Source of the DNA: an uncultured Collinsella sp.
GTDB lineage: Bacteria > Actinomycetota > Coriobacteriia > Coriobacteriales > Coriobacteriaceae
Assembly: GCA_900551815.1 (NCBI GenBank)
Contig: URXE01000065.1
Location: 1 to 11,343 of the forward strand
Length of the DNA stretch: 11,343 bases
Reading direction: 5' to 3'
Shown: positions 4,932 to 11,343 of the stretch, in pieces
Layout: each line of letters starts with the position of its first letter
How positions within the stretch are numbered: the first letter of the stretch is position 1
The notes under the pieces: model-generated
Told to the model about the DNA's origin: nothing
The model's database searches: none
Seen by the model: only the letters and a program-made list of their open reading frames with translations
Position numbers and translations under genes: made by a program

Positions 4932-6117
4932 AATCGACCCTTGAGACGTCGATCTCGCCCGACATAAGTTTGGGGAGAAGAGCGTCACGAAGAGCAGCCA
5001 GTTTTCGGTTCTGTGTCGAATTCTGAACAATCTGTTCTCTCAATGGCTCTGCAATAGTATTAAACCTCTCGAGATCTCCTCTTGCAGGAATAGGCACGTT
5101 CAACGCTTCCAAATCGCCTTTTCCCATATGCGCGACGGTAGTACCAGAGGCGTAGTTCTGGATGAAAGCCAACAATGGGTTCAATGCCATAAGCAAATAA
5201 CTTCTTGAAACTCCCGAATTGGCAGCGGGCTCGAACAGGCAAACTCGCTGATTCAGTACAGCCATTTCACCCTGCCAGAGACATGGCGTGAATTCGGCAT
5301 CCATTCCCGCTAAAACGTCACCAGGATGTACGAATACCCTTTTTGGATGAGCCTCATTTGTCCAATACTGCGGAGAGAAGGTGCTCAAATCACGTATGCG
5401 GATCAGGGGATACCCTACCTTTTCCTCGTTAAACAAGGCAGACTTGAACGCTGCTCCATAAACAACATCAGCAATGTCATAAATTGACCCGAGGGTTAAC
5501 TTGTTGCAGCAGAAGGAATGTTGGTACTGAACATTCATCAACTCAAGTAAATAGCCATTTAGCTTAGAGTTTGCTTGCTGCTTTGCATATATCGCATCAA
5601 GTATTGAAACAATTTGATGCTGAACCTCAGTTTGCGGTAAATCAATTTCGATTCGTGCCACGTCTTTGGGATGGACACGGAATACCTTCATACCTCTCGT
5701 GTACTGCCGGAGCTCTCTGATAAAGCGCGGAGAGCTCATAAGATAGTTGAGGTAAGCCGGCACGACGAGGTCTCGGCGATTGACGTGCACGATGGTTGTT
5801 TCGGTGCCTGAAATGGTAGGCTTTTCCTTTGGATTGTTAAACAAATAGGCATGACCAAGGTCATCGACTGTCTCTGAGGTCAGCACATATACGATGTCTT
5901 GGTCTCTGAGACGCTGACTGTCTTTTATCTTTTCGTTGTTAAGGATGTATGGGATGGGTTTTGCGGGGTCTTCAACGTCGATGTGTAGGTCGAAACCTTT
6001 GTAAAGATCTCCATAGTGAATGTAAAGATAGGCACCCTTATCGTACATGCGGGTACGGGGGACGCTGGCGCCGCGGTAGAAGCTACAAACGTCACCAAGT
6101 GCGACTCTACATCCCAT
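4903..6117 (-). CDS. hsdS: Type I restriction-modification specificity subunit HsdS (active gene, TRD1a-TRD2a)
   Basis: The DNA-recognition subunit that directs HsdM methylation and HsdR cleavage. The best start is ATG 6117, preceded by GGAGG (6131-6127) and overlapping the hsdM end by 11 bp, giving 404 residues. A longer open frame to 6174 lies inside hsdM and is unlikely. TRD1a spans about residues 1-165. The first conserved helix is at 166-190 (IVSILDAIYAKQQANSKLNGYL), with site 4 coding LNGYL at 186-190. TRD2a spans about 205-355, followed by the second conserved helix (LAALRDALLPKLMSGEIDVS). Site 3 codes LNSHL at 399-403, then A and stop. It is the last gene of hsdR-hsdM-hsdS. Its second half lies exactly between two inverted sites and is therefore swappable. 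No terminator follows, so hsd transcripts could run antisense into the recombinase. Confidence 0.93.
   Translation of the reverse strand: MGCRVALGDVCSFYRGASVPRTRMYDKGAYLYIHYGDLYKGFDLHIDVEDPAKPIPYILNNEKIKDSQRLRDQDIVYVLTSETVDDLGHAYLFNNPKEKPTISGTETTIVHVNRRDLVVPAYLNYLMSSPRFIRELRQYTRGMKVFRVHPKDVARIEIDLPQTEVQHQIVSILDAIYAKQQANSKLNGYLLELMNVQYQHSFCCNKLTLGSIYDIADVVYGAAFKSALFNEEKVGYPLIRIRDLSTFSPQYWTNEAHPKRVFVHPGDVLAGMDAEFTPCLWQGEMAVLNQRVCLFEPAANSGVSRSYLLMALNPLLAFIQNYASGTTVAHMGKGDLEALNVPIPARGDLERFNTIAEPLREQIVQNSTQNRKLAALRDALLPKLMSGEIDVSRVDFTQLNSHLA
4909..4922 (+). repeat. Recombination site 3 (plus orientation)
   Basis: This core lies in the tail-to-tail overlap of TRD1b and active hsdS. Read on the plus strand it codes LNGYL of TRD1b; read on the minus strand it codes the C-terminal LNSHL of HsdS. 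Its left flank supplies the HsdS stop (GCTTAG on the minus strand) and its right flank the TRD1b stop (GCTGCGTAA). Confidence 0.87.
4909..4992 (-). repeat. Extended homology arm ending in site 3 (partner of 3367-3450)
   Basis: Minus-strand coding of LRDALLPKLMSGEIDVS through LNSHL at the end of active hsdS. It is the inverted partner of the arm in silent TRD2b. Most differences fall at third codon positions or in the short variable linker before LNSHL, as expected for related modules under coding constraint. Confidence 0.8.
5548..5561 (-). repeat. Recombination site 4 (inverted core), inside active hsdS
   Basis: The core lies between TRD1a and TRD2a and codes LNGYL (186-190) of active HsdS on the minus strand. 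Its outer flank is CTAAGC on the minus strand, which on the plus strand reads GCTTAG and would stop an HsdS brought in by a 3-4 inversion. Confidence 0.87.
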
Positions 6118-7630
6118 AACCAATCGCCTCCAGATTCTTCTTAATCTGCTCTTGCAGGCGGTTGGACTCTTCAAAGCACTTTGATATTTCGCTGGTTAGG
6201 CGTGCCATCTTCTCATCAAACGGCTCGCCGTCATCTTCGGCCTCGGCAATGCCTACGTAGCGACCAGGCGTCAGAATGAAATCTTGCTTGGCGATCTCGT
6301 CCAAATCCGCTATGGCGCTGAACCCCTTCACGGGCTCGAACTCGCCCTTGCGGAAGGAGTCGAATGCGGATGCAACTTTGTTGATGTCCTCTTCGGTAAA
6401 CTCGCGTAGTTTGCGAGAGACCATGGTGCCCATTTCGCGGGCATCGATGAATAGCGTCTTGCCGGACTGAGCCTTCTTCTTGTTCAGGATCCACAGGCAC
6501 ACGGGAATTTGGGTGCTGTAGAACAGCTGCCCCGGCATGGCTACAATGCCCTCGACCAAATCGTCCTCTACGATAGCGCGTCGAATATCGCCCTCGCCGC
6601 TCGTCTGGCTCGAGAGCGACCCGTTTGCCAATACGAGGCCAATCTTGCCTGTGCCGTTAAGATGCCAAATCATATGCTGCATCCAAGCGAAGTTGGCGTT
6701 ACCCGTGGGCGGTGTGCCGTACTTCCAACGTACGTCTTCCTGCAGCGCTTCGCCGCCCCAGTTCTTAAGATTGAAAGGCGGGTTTGCCAGTACAAAATCG
6801 AACTTTTCATTCTTGTGCTGATCGGCACTGAAGGTGTCGGCATAGTTGCCCAAGTCAGCCTCGATGCCGCGAATACCGAGGTTCATCTTTGCGAGCTTCC
6901 ACGTGGTAGGGTTGCTCTCCTGGCCAAAGATGGTGATATCCTGTACCACGTTGCCGCCATGGTGCTCGACGAAGGCGGCGGACTGCACGAACATACCCCC
7001 GCTGCCGCAGCAGGGGTCGTACACACGACCGTGGAAAGGCTGGAGGATTTCCACCAGCGTGCGCACGATGCACGACGGCGTATAGAACTCGCCGGCGTTT
7101 TTGCCCTCCATTGATGCGAATTTCTGCAGGCAATATTCGTATGCGCGCCCTAACAGGTCTTTCTCGCTCTCGTTATCGGTCATTTGTACGTTTGTGAATA
7201 AGTCAACGACGTCGCCCAAGCGCCTCTTGTCTAGTTCGGGACGAGCGAAGTTCTTGGGCAGCACGTCTTTGAGCTTGTCGTTCTCGCACTCGATGGCGCG
7301 CATGGCATTGTCAATGATCTGGCCAATTTCGGGCGTATGCGCCGCCTGTGAGATGTTCACCCAACGTGCTTCTTCGGGAACGAAGAAGACATTTTGCTCC
7401 ATGTAGCAGTCACGATCTTCCTCGTCGCCGTAGCCCTCTGCGACGAGCTCTAGATAGCGCTCGTCGAAGCGGTCCGAGAGGTACTTCAGGAAAATGAGGC
7501 CTAATACGACGTTTTTGTACTCGGCGGCGTCCAAGTTGCCGCGCAGCACGTCTGCGGCGTTCCACAGTTGGTCCTCAAAGCCAACATCGGCTGTGTTCTT
7601 CTTCGTGTCCTTAGCTTTGCTTTTAGCCAT
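6107..7630 (-). CDS. hsdM: Type I restriction-modification DNA adenine methyltransferase HsdM
   Basis: This 507-residue modification subunit transfers a methyl group from S-adenosylmethionine to adenine N6 within the sequence chosen by HsdS. An N-terminal helical HsdM domain (about 15-150, GFEDQLWNAADVLRGNLDAAEY) precedes the methylase core. FYTP is at 182-185, motif I DPCCGSGGMF (the SAM-binding loop) at 205-214, and the catalytic NPPF at 283-286 followed by NLKNWGG. All key residues are intact and the length is normal for the family. It starts 14 bp after the hsdR stop, and its end overlaps hsdS by 11 bp, so all three genes should be one transcript with coupled translation. Two HsdM plus one HsdS make the methylase; adding HsdR makes the restriction complex. 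Base composition is closer to the host-like flanks than that of hsdS. Confidence 0.97.
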   Translation of the reverse strand: MAKSKAKDTKKNTADVGFEDQLWNAADVLRGNLDAAEYKNVVLGLIFLKYLSDRFDERYLELVAEGYGDEEDRDCYMEQNVFFVPEEARWVNISQAAHTPEIGQIIDNAMRAIECENDKLKDVLPKNFARPELDKRRLGDVVDLFTNVQMTDNESEKDLLGRAYEYCLQKFASMEGKNAGEFYTPSCIVRTLVEILQPFHGRVYDPCCGSGGMFVQSAAFVEHHGGNVVQDITIFGQESNPTTWKLAKMNLGIRGIEADLGNYADTFSADQHKNEKFDFVLANPPFNLKNWGGEALQEDVRWKYGTPPTGNANFAWMQHMIWHLNGTGKIGLVLANGSLSSQTSGEGDIRRAIVEDDLVEGIVAMPGQLFYSTQIPVCLWILNKKKAQSGKTLFIDAREMGTMVSRKLREFTEEDINKVASAFDSFRKGEFEPVKGFSAIADLDEIAKQDFILTPGRYVGIAEAEDDGEPFDEKMARLTSEISKCFEESNRLQEQIKKNLEAIGYGM

Positions 7631-7644
7631 GTTGTCTTAACTCC

Positions 7645-10600
7645 CTATGCTGCATTGTCGGCCCAGAGTTCGCACTGATCCATCACGGTGGCCAGTGCCG
7701 ACTCCATGCCCTCCGGCGGATACTTATGATGTTTGAGCAGACGCTTAATTGCGACACGCATAGCAGCGCGTGCACTTTGCTTCTTCTGCCAATCGACCGT
7801 GCGCATTTCGCGCATCTTCGCAGCGAGCTCTTGCGTGATAGCGACCAACTCGTCATTCCTCTCGCGATAGTAGTCGGCGACTGCTTGCGGTTGTGTTAGC
7901 GCCTCGTAAAACGCAAACTCTTCTTCGCTAAGCCCAAGCTCCTTTGCCTTTTGGTTTTCGGAAAGCATCTCTTTCGCCATCTTGAGCATTTCTTCGAATA
8001 CCTCAGCGTTTGTGAGCTGTCCATTTAGATAGCTATTTACCATGCTTTGCATGAGCTCTGAGTACTTCTTTGCCTGCGTTACGCTCTTCTTGCGGTAGCC
8101 CTTGATCTGGTCGTCGATGAGTTTTTTCAACAACTCGTAAGCCAAGTTCCTCTCTTTCATACGCGAGAGGCTCGACAGAAACTTGGGATCAAAAATCGAA
8201 ACCGTTTCGTCTTCCACCTTAAACAGGTCTATTACGCCGTCGGTATGGACGATGTTCTGCTCGAGTAGTGCATTGATGCGGTCATTTACCCCCTTAAGGG
8301 TAAGTTTGCCTCCGTTTTTGCCACGGGTGCCGCCCTGCTCGGTGAGCTGAAGGATAAGCTCTCGAACAACCTGGAAATAGCCAGCCTCGATGCGCTGCAT
8401 GTCTGTTGCGCGACTTTTGGCGAGTCCATAGGCTTTGAGCATGACTCCTGCCTGCTCAACAAAGTCGCGGGTGATATCTTCGTCGCCGGGTGCAAGGATA
8501 TGATTTACTCCACCCGTTATGAGTTCGCTTCGACGTGCGGCGGACTCGGTGCTCATGAATTCCGAATAATCGTAACCAAACATTTTGTCGCGACAGACTG
8601 CCAGTTTTTCCAAGAACTTAGGATAGGCGGTTTTCCCGATATCCATGTCACCGTATTTCTTTTGGTCGCGCTTGGTGTAGTCCTTCATGGCGCGTTTAAG
8701 GGCGTTAGCTATGCCTACGTAGTCAACAACCAGTCCGCCAACCTTGTCTTTATATACTCGGTTTACGCGTGCGATTGCCTGCATCAGGTTATATCCGCGC
8801 ATGGGTTTATACACATACATAGTGGCAAGGCTCGGCACGTCAAAACCGGTGAGCCACATGTCTACGACGATTACGATTTTGAGCGGGTCGGCGTCATCCT
8901 TAAACCGCTTCGCCATCTCCTTAACATGGGCCTTATTGCCTACGACGTCAAACCACCACTCGGGGTCCTGATTGCCCATGGTCATGACAACGCCGAGCTT
9001 GCCCTCGTCCTTCCAAGAGGGTCGCAGCTCGCATATACGTTGATATATAGCCATGGCGGCGGGGCGCGAATACGCAACGATCATTGCCTTGCCGGTGAGT
9101 TCGTGCGCACGGTTGGTCTCATAGTGCTCTACGATGTCCTGACATAGGGCATCGATGACTTCGGGTGCACCTAGAACGGCGTCCAGATTTGCAAAGTTGC
9201 GCTTGCTTGCGTCAATGGTTTCGGCGTTAGCCTGCTCGGTGAGCTTTTCGTACTCATCGTCAACTTTTGCAAGGATACCCTGATCCAGCTTGAGTGCGAC
9301 GACGCGGCTCTCGTAGAACACGGGTCGAGTTGCGTCGTCCTCTACTGCCTGAGTCATGTCGTAGACGTCAATATAATCGCCGAAAACCTCGCGAGTCGAT
9401 CGATCTTCGGCAGAAATAGGGGTACCGGTAAAGCCGATGAAAGTCGCATTCGGAAGGGCGCGGCGGATGAGCAACGCGGTGCCCGTGTGCTTCTTGCCGT
9501 CACGGTCGTATTTCTCCTCGAACCCGTACTGCCCGCGGTGCGCTTCATCCACCATCACGACGACGTTCTTGCGCTCGGAGAGGGCGATGGCCTCCTCCTC
9601 GAATTTCTGCATAGTGGTGAAAATGATGCCGTTGGCGCGGCGGCTCGAGATCTGCTGCGCAAGATCGGCGCGGCTCTGCGCCTGAACGGGCGTCTGGCGC
9701 AGGAAATCTGAGCATCTGGAGAACTGCGCGAACAGTTGCGAGTCGAGGTCGTTGCGGTCGGTAATCACCACGATGGTCGGGCTGTCGAGTTTCTCTTCGA
9801 GCAGATGGGCAAGGAAAACCATCGAAAGCGACTTGCCCGAGCCCTGCGTGTGCCAAAAGACGCCGCCCTTGCCGTCGCCGCCGATGGCCTCATGCACGCT
9901 CTCGAGCGCTTTGTTCACCGCGAAGTACTGATGGTATCCCGCGAGGATTTTCGCGTCCTCGGAGAACAGAATGAAGTTCTTCAGGATGTCGATGAGCCGC
10001 TCCTTGGGGAACATGCCGTCCAGAGGCGTCTTCCAATCGGCGTACTGGGTGGCCTCGTAGCTTCCATCGACGCTCTTCCACTCAACGAAGCGCGACTCGT
10101 TGGCGGTGATTGTGCCAACCTTGGTGTGAAGCATGTCGCTGGTGACGCAGAAGGCGTTGCACACGAAAAGCGATGGAATCTGTCGTTTGTAGTTTTGAAT
10201 CTGTTGGTAGGCATCTTCGCTGTCAGCGTCGGCTCGAGCGGGCGACTTCAATTCAAAGAGAACGAGCGGAAGACCGTTAACGAATACGATGACATCTGGA
10301 CGTTTGTTGGTGCCACACTCGATGTAGGTCCACTGGTTAACAACGTGGAAGCAGTTCTTTTCGGGATTGTCGTAATCGACCAAGCGCACGATGTCCGTAT
10401 GCTCTTCTTTGCCGTCAAACCAGCTTGTCTCCACACCGTTCTGGAGCATGTCCATAAAGATGCTGTTCTTGGCGATGAGGTCGCTGCCCTCGATTTCCTT
10501 TAGTCTGGTTATTGAGGCATCAATCGCACGTCGATTGAGCGTGGGGTTAATGCTCTCAAGAGCGGGCCCAATGACGTCAGGTAGGAAGGCGTCGTCAAAC

Positions 10601-10734
10601 GCGTCGGAGGAACGAGCGACATCGGGTCCATAGAGGTGCTCGTACCCCAGGCTCGTTTGCAAGTGGTCAATGATGCCTTGTTCGAAAGCATCCTCATTAA
10701 ATGACGTTGAGGAGCTGTAGTCGACAGCAATCAT
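7645..10734 (-). CDS. hsdR: Type I restriction endonuclease/translocase subunit HsdR
   Basis: This subunit pulls DNA through the bound complex using ATP and cuts at distant sites. I prefer ATG 10734 (1029 residues), because AAGGAG lies 5 nt upstream; a GTG at 10740 overlaps that ribosome binding site. An N-terminal PD-(D/E)xK nuclease domain is visible: RPDVIVFVNGLPLVLFELK with D147, E161 and K163, followed by the QxxxY motif (Q178, Y182) typical of HsdR. The SF2 helicase motor follows: Walker A TQGSGKS (296-302), DEAH (396-399), TGTP (436-439), and a late QAIARVNRVYKDK motif VI. The remaining third is helical and presumably contacts HsdM/HsdS. The frame is intact. The order R-M-S with tight spacing supports one operon, and overall size resembles the EcoR124-like (Type IC) group, though assignment to that group is inference. 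Confidence 0.97.
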   Translation of the reverse strand: MIAVDYSSSTSFNEDAFEQGIIDHLQTSLGYEHLYGPDVARSSDAFDDAFLPDVIGPALESINPTLNRRAIDASITRLKEIEGSDLIAKNSIFMDMLQNGVETSWFDGKEEHTDIVRLVDYDNPEKNCFHVVNQWTYIECGTNKRPDVIVFVNGLPLVLFELKSPARADADSEDAYQQIQNYKRQIPSLFVCNAFCVTSDMLHTKVGTITANESRFVEWKSVDGSYEATQYADWKTPLDGMFPKERLIDILKNFILFSEDAKILAGYHQYFAVNKALESVHEAIGGDGKGGVFWHTQGSGKSLSMVFLAHLLEEKLDSPTIVVITDRNDLDSQLFAQFSRCSDFLRQTPVQAQSRADLAQQISSRRANGIIFTTMQKFEEEAIALSERKNVVVMVDEAHRGQYGFEEKYDRDGKKHTGTALLIRRALPNATFIGFTGTPISAEDRSTREVFGDYIDVYDMTQAVEDDATRPVFYESRVVALKLDQGILAKVDDEYEKLTEQANAETIDASKRNFANLDAVLGAPEVIDALCQDIVEHYETNRAHELTGKAMIVAYSRPAAMAIYQRICELRPSWKDEGKLGVVMTMGNQDPEWWFDVVGNKAHVKEMAKRFKDDADPLKIVIVVDMWLTGFDVPSLATMYVYKPMRGYNLMQAIARVNRVYKDKVGGLVVDYVGIANALKRAMKDYTKRDQKKYGDMDIGKTAYPKFLEKLAVCRDKMFGYDYSEFMSTESAARRSELITGGVNHILAPGDEDITRDFVEQAGVMLKAYGLAKSRATDMQRIEAGYFQVVRELILQLTEQGGTRGKNGGKLTLKGVNDRINALLEQNIVHTDGVIDLFKVEDETVSIFDPKFLSSLSRMKERNLAYELLKKLIDDQIKGYRKKSVTQAKKYSELMQSMVNSYLNGQLTNAEVFEEMLKMAKEMLSENQKAKELGLSEEEFAFYEALTQPQAVADYYRERNDELVAITQELAAKMREMRTVDWQKKQSARAAMRVAIKRLLKHHKYPPEGMESALATVMDQCELWADNAA

Positions 10735-10787
10735 GCGCACTCCTTACCTTATGCTTCCACGACGTTGGTGAGCCTGTCCACCATTGC

Positions 10788-10796
10788 ATTCTAGCA
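10788..10796 (-). promoter_or_regulatory. Possible extended -10 promoter of the hsdRMS operon
   Basis: Read on the minus strand, TGCTAGAAT (10796-10788) fits an extended -10 (TGn plus TAGAAT, five of six to TATAAT). It lies about 55 bp upstream of the HsdR start in an A+T-rich stretch that includes ATATACC and AATATACG. No good -35 is visible at 17 bp, which an extended -10 can tolerate. This is the only plausible promoter I can point to for the operon. Confidence 0.35.
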
Positions 10797-11049
10797 GTTA
10801 ATCTTGCGTATATTGGTATATCTGACACCAGTTAGTTGCCATTTGACCTATTGGCTGATCGTGCCTGAATGACAATTGGTGGCAAGGCTCTCTTACTTAT
10901 TAATTGGCCCCTATTTATGGGCGCTCGTGTTGCGACAGTTGCCCAAGCGCTTGCTTGAAGCTGTTGTTGGTGATCTTGAGGTCGTTTCCCGCTTGCATTT
11001 TTATGAGTGTCGGGCCGGAGGCGATGGCGGATGTGGTGCGATGGTGTCA

Positions 11050-11099
11050 AGAAAAGCGCCTAGACCTGGGTGGGGAACCGAGGCCGCGGGCGCTTTTCT
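11050..11099. terminator. Strong hairpin, possible bidirectional terminator
   Basis: Perfect 11-bp arms, AGAAAAGCGCC (11050-11060) and GGCGCTTTTCT (11089-11099), enclose a 28-nt GC-rich loop with some internal pairing. The T-rich 3' arm followed by ATTTCTTT on the plus strand suits termination, and the minus strand is nearly as good. No gene directly upstream on either strand explains it, so it may end an unannotated RNA. Confidence 0.45.
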
Positions 11100-11315
11100 A
11101 TTTCTTTGGTCGCATGGATTGTCTGCTCTGTTGGCCGCGCCGGCGTTGTTTCTTTGCTCTCGTTCGTGCGGAATCCGCTTGTGGTGGTAGATGTAAATAA
11201 ACGGTGGAGCGGCTGCAAAAGATCCGCCTCGCTGGGTAAAATCAGGTTGTGCCGCGGAACCCGTTCCTCAGCTAGTCACACTTCGGAAGCGCGGGCAACG
11301 CAGGTATTATCGTCT

Positions 11316-11343
11316 AAAGGGCCGGCTGCAACCGGCCCTTTTC
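11316..11343 (+). terminator. Intrinsic terminator at right edge
   Basis: Perfect 10-bp arms AAAGGGCCGG (11316-11325) and CCGGCCCTTT (11332-11341) with a 6-nt loop. The T run (TTTTC) is on the plus side and continues to the window end. What it terminates is not clear: no plus-strand gene precedes it here. It may close a small RNA from the 11100-11310 stretch or serve a minus-strand gene beyond the edge as one side of a bidirectional terminator. Confidence 0.7.

Larger units (their letters stand above)
2831..5561. mobile_element. Invertible hsdS shuffling locus with internal recombinase
   Basis: The segment is bounded by sites 1 and 4 and contains, left to right, TRD2b (+), recombinase (+), TRD1b (+) and TRD2a (-). 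Four identical cores alternate in orientation (+, -, +, -), so 1-2, 1-4, 2-3 and 3-4 are all inversion-competent pairs. Tracing the inversions by hand: 3-4 yields TRD1b-TRD2a on the plus strand; 1-4 yields TRD1a-TRD2b behind hsdM; 1-2 followed by 2-3 yields TRD1b-TRD2b. With the present TRD1a-TRD2a, four specificities are reachable. The architecture matches the principle of known phase-variable Type I loci. Activity in this strain is inferred. Confidence 0.82.
10797..11343. other. Intergenic region without a recognised gene
   Basis: About 550 bp upstream of the hsd promoter. Open frames here are short and have unnatural composition (Arg/Cys/Leu-rich) in every reading. I see no tRNA, rRNA, SRP or tmRNA signature. 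It contains the two hairpins listed separately, a 10-bp palindrome CAAGCGCTTG (10944-10953), and a 27-codon minus-strand frame at 10998-10915 without a ribosome binding site. It could be the worn insertion boundary of the R-M island or hold a small RNA. Confidence 0.5.

Noticed and set aside
2831..5561. CRISPR array or transposon ends
   Set aside because: There are only four short repeats with long coding spacers, no regular spacing, and no transposase or terminal target duplication. Site-specific inversion fits better.
6118..6174. 19-codon N-terminal extension of hsdS
   Set aside because: It lies inside hsdM, is unlike any HsdS start and ignores the well-placed GGAGG before ATG 6117.
10915..10998. 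27-codon minus-strand frame MQAGNDLKITNNSFKQALGQ...
   Set aside because: The composition looks protein-like, but it has no ribosome binding site, ends abruptly and has no recognisable relative. At best it is a gene remnant.
11067..11090. T-box-like string GGGTGGGGAACCG...CCGCGGG
   Set aside because: It is interrupted relative to the T-box consensus, sits inside the hairpin loop rather than before it, and no synthetase or amino-acid gene follows.

Overview
The window most likely comes from a GC-rich gut actinobacterium of the Coriobacteriia (Collinsella-like). This is inferred from the GC-rich, C/G-ending codon use of the flanking genes and from the overall character of the proteins. It was not confirmed by any search. 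The flanks look like ordinary chromosome. The middle (about 2790-10740) is an accessory Type I restriction-modification island, and its specificity segment (about 2830-6110) is visibly richer in A+T than the flanks.

Layout. Positions 1-1109 (minus) hold a cation diffusion facilitator transporter cut off by the left window edge. Positions 1110-1368 are a divergent intergenic region with a perfect 7-bp inverted repeat that may be an operator. Positions 1369-2706 (plus) encode a double zinc-ribbon protein of unknown function, closed by a strong intrinsic terminator at 2749-2787. Positions 2788-4931 (plus) hold a silent C-terminal hsdS half-cassette in one open frame with a tyrosine recombinase, overlapped by a second N-terminal hsdS half-gene. 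Positions 10734-4903 (minus) are the operon hsdR-hsdM-hsdS. Positions 10741-11343 hold a possible hsd promoter and two strong hairpins but no convincing gene.

How it works together. HsdR (translocase/nuclease), HsdM (adenine methylase) and HsdS (DNA recognition) form a Type I R-M complex. Four copies of one near-palindromic 14-bp core lie at 2831, 3437, 4909 and 5548 in alternating orientation. They sit exactly at the two junctions of HsdS: between recognition domain 1 and 2, where the core reads LNGYL, and at the C-terminus, where the inverted core reads LNSHL. They bound two alternative recognition domain 2 segments (2a in the active gene, 2b silent), the recombinase, and an alternative recognition domain 1 (1b). 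Inversions between oppositely oriented sites, presumably made by the resident recombinase, can build all four 1a/1b x 2a/2b HsdS combinations. This is a phase-variable methylome switch.

The concept of invertible hsdS loci is established. The unusual points here are that the recombinase lies inside the invertible DNA and that it is in frame with an HsdS half. One predicted inversion would therefore place a roughly 730-codon HsdS-recombinase fusion behind the hsd promoter. The site also codes for two different peptides in its two orientations, with stop codons supplied by the flanks in most configurations.
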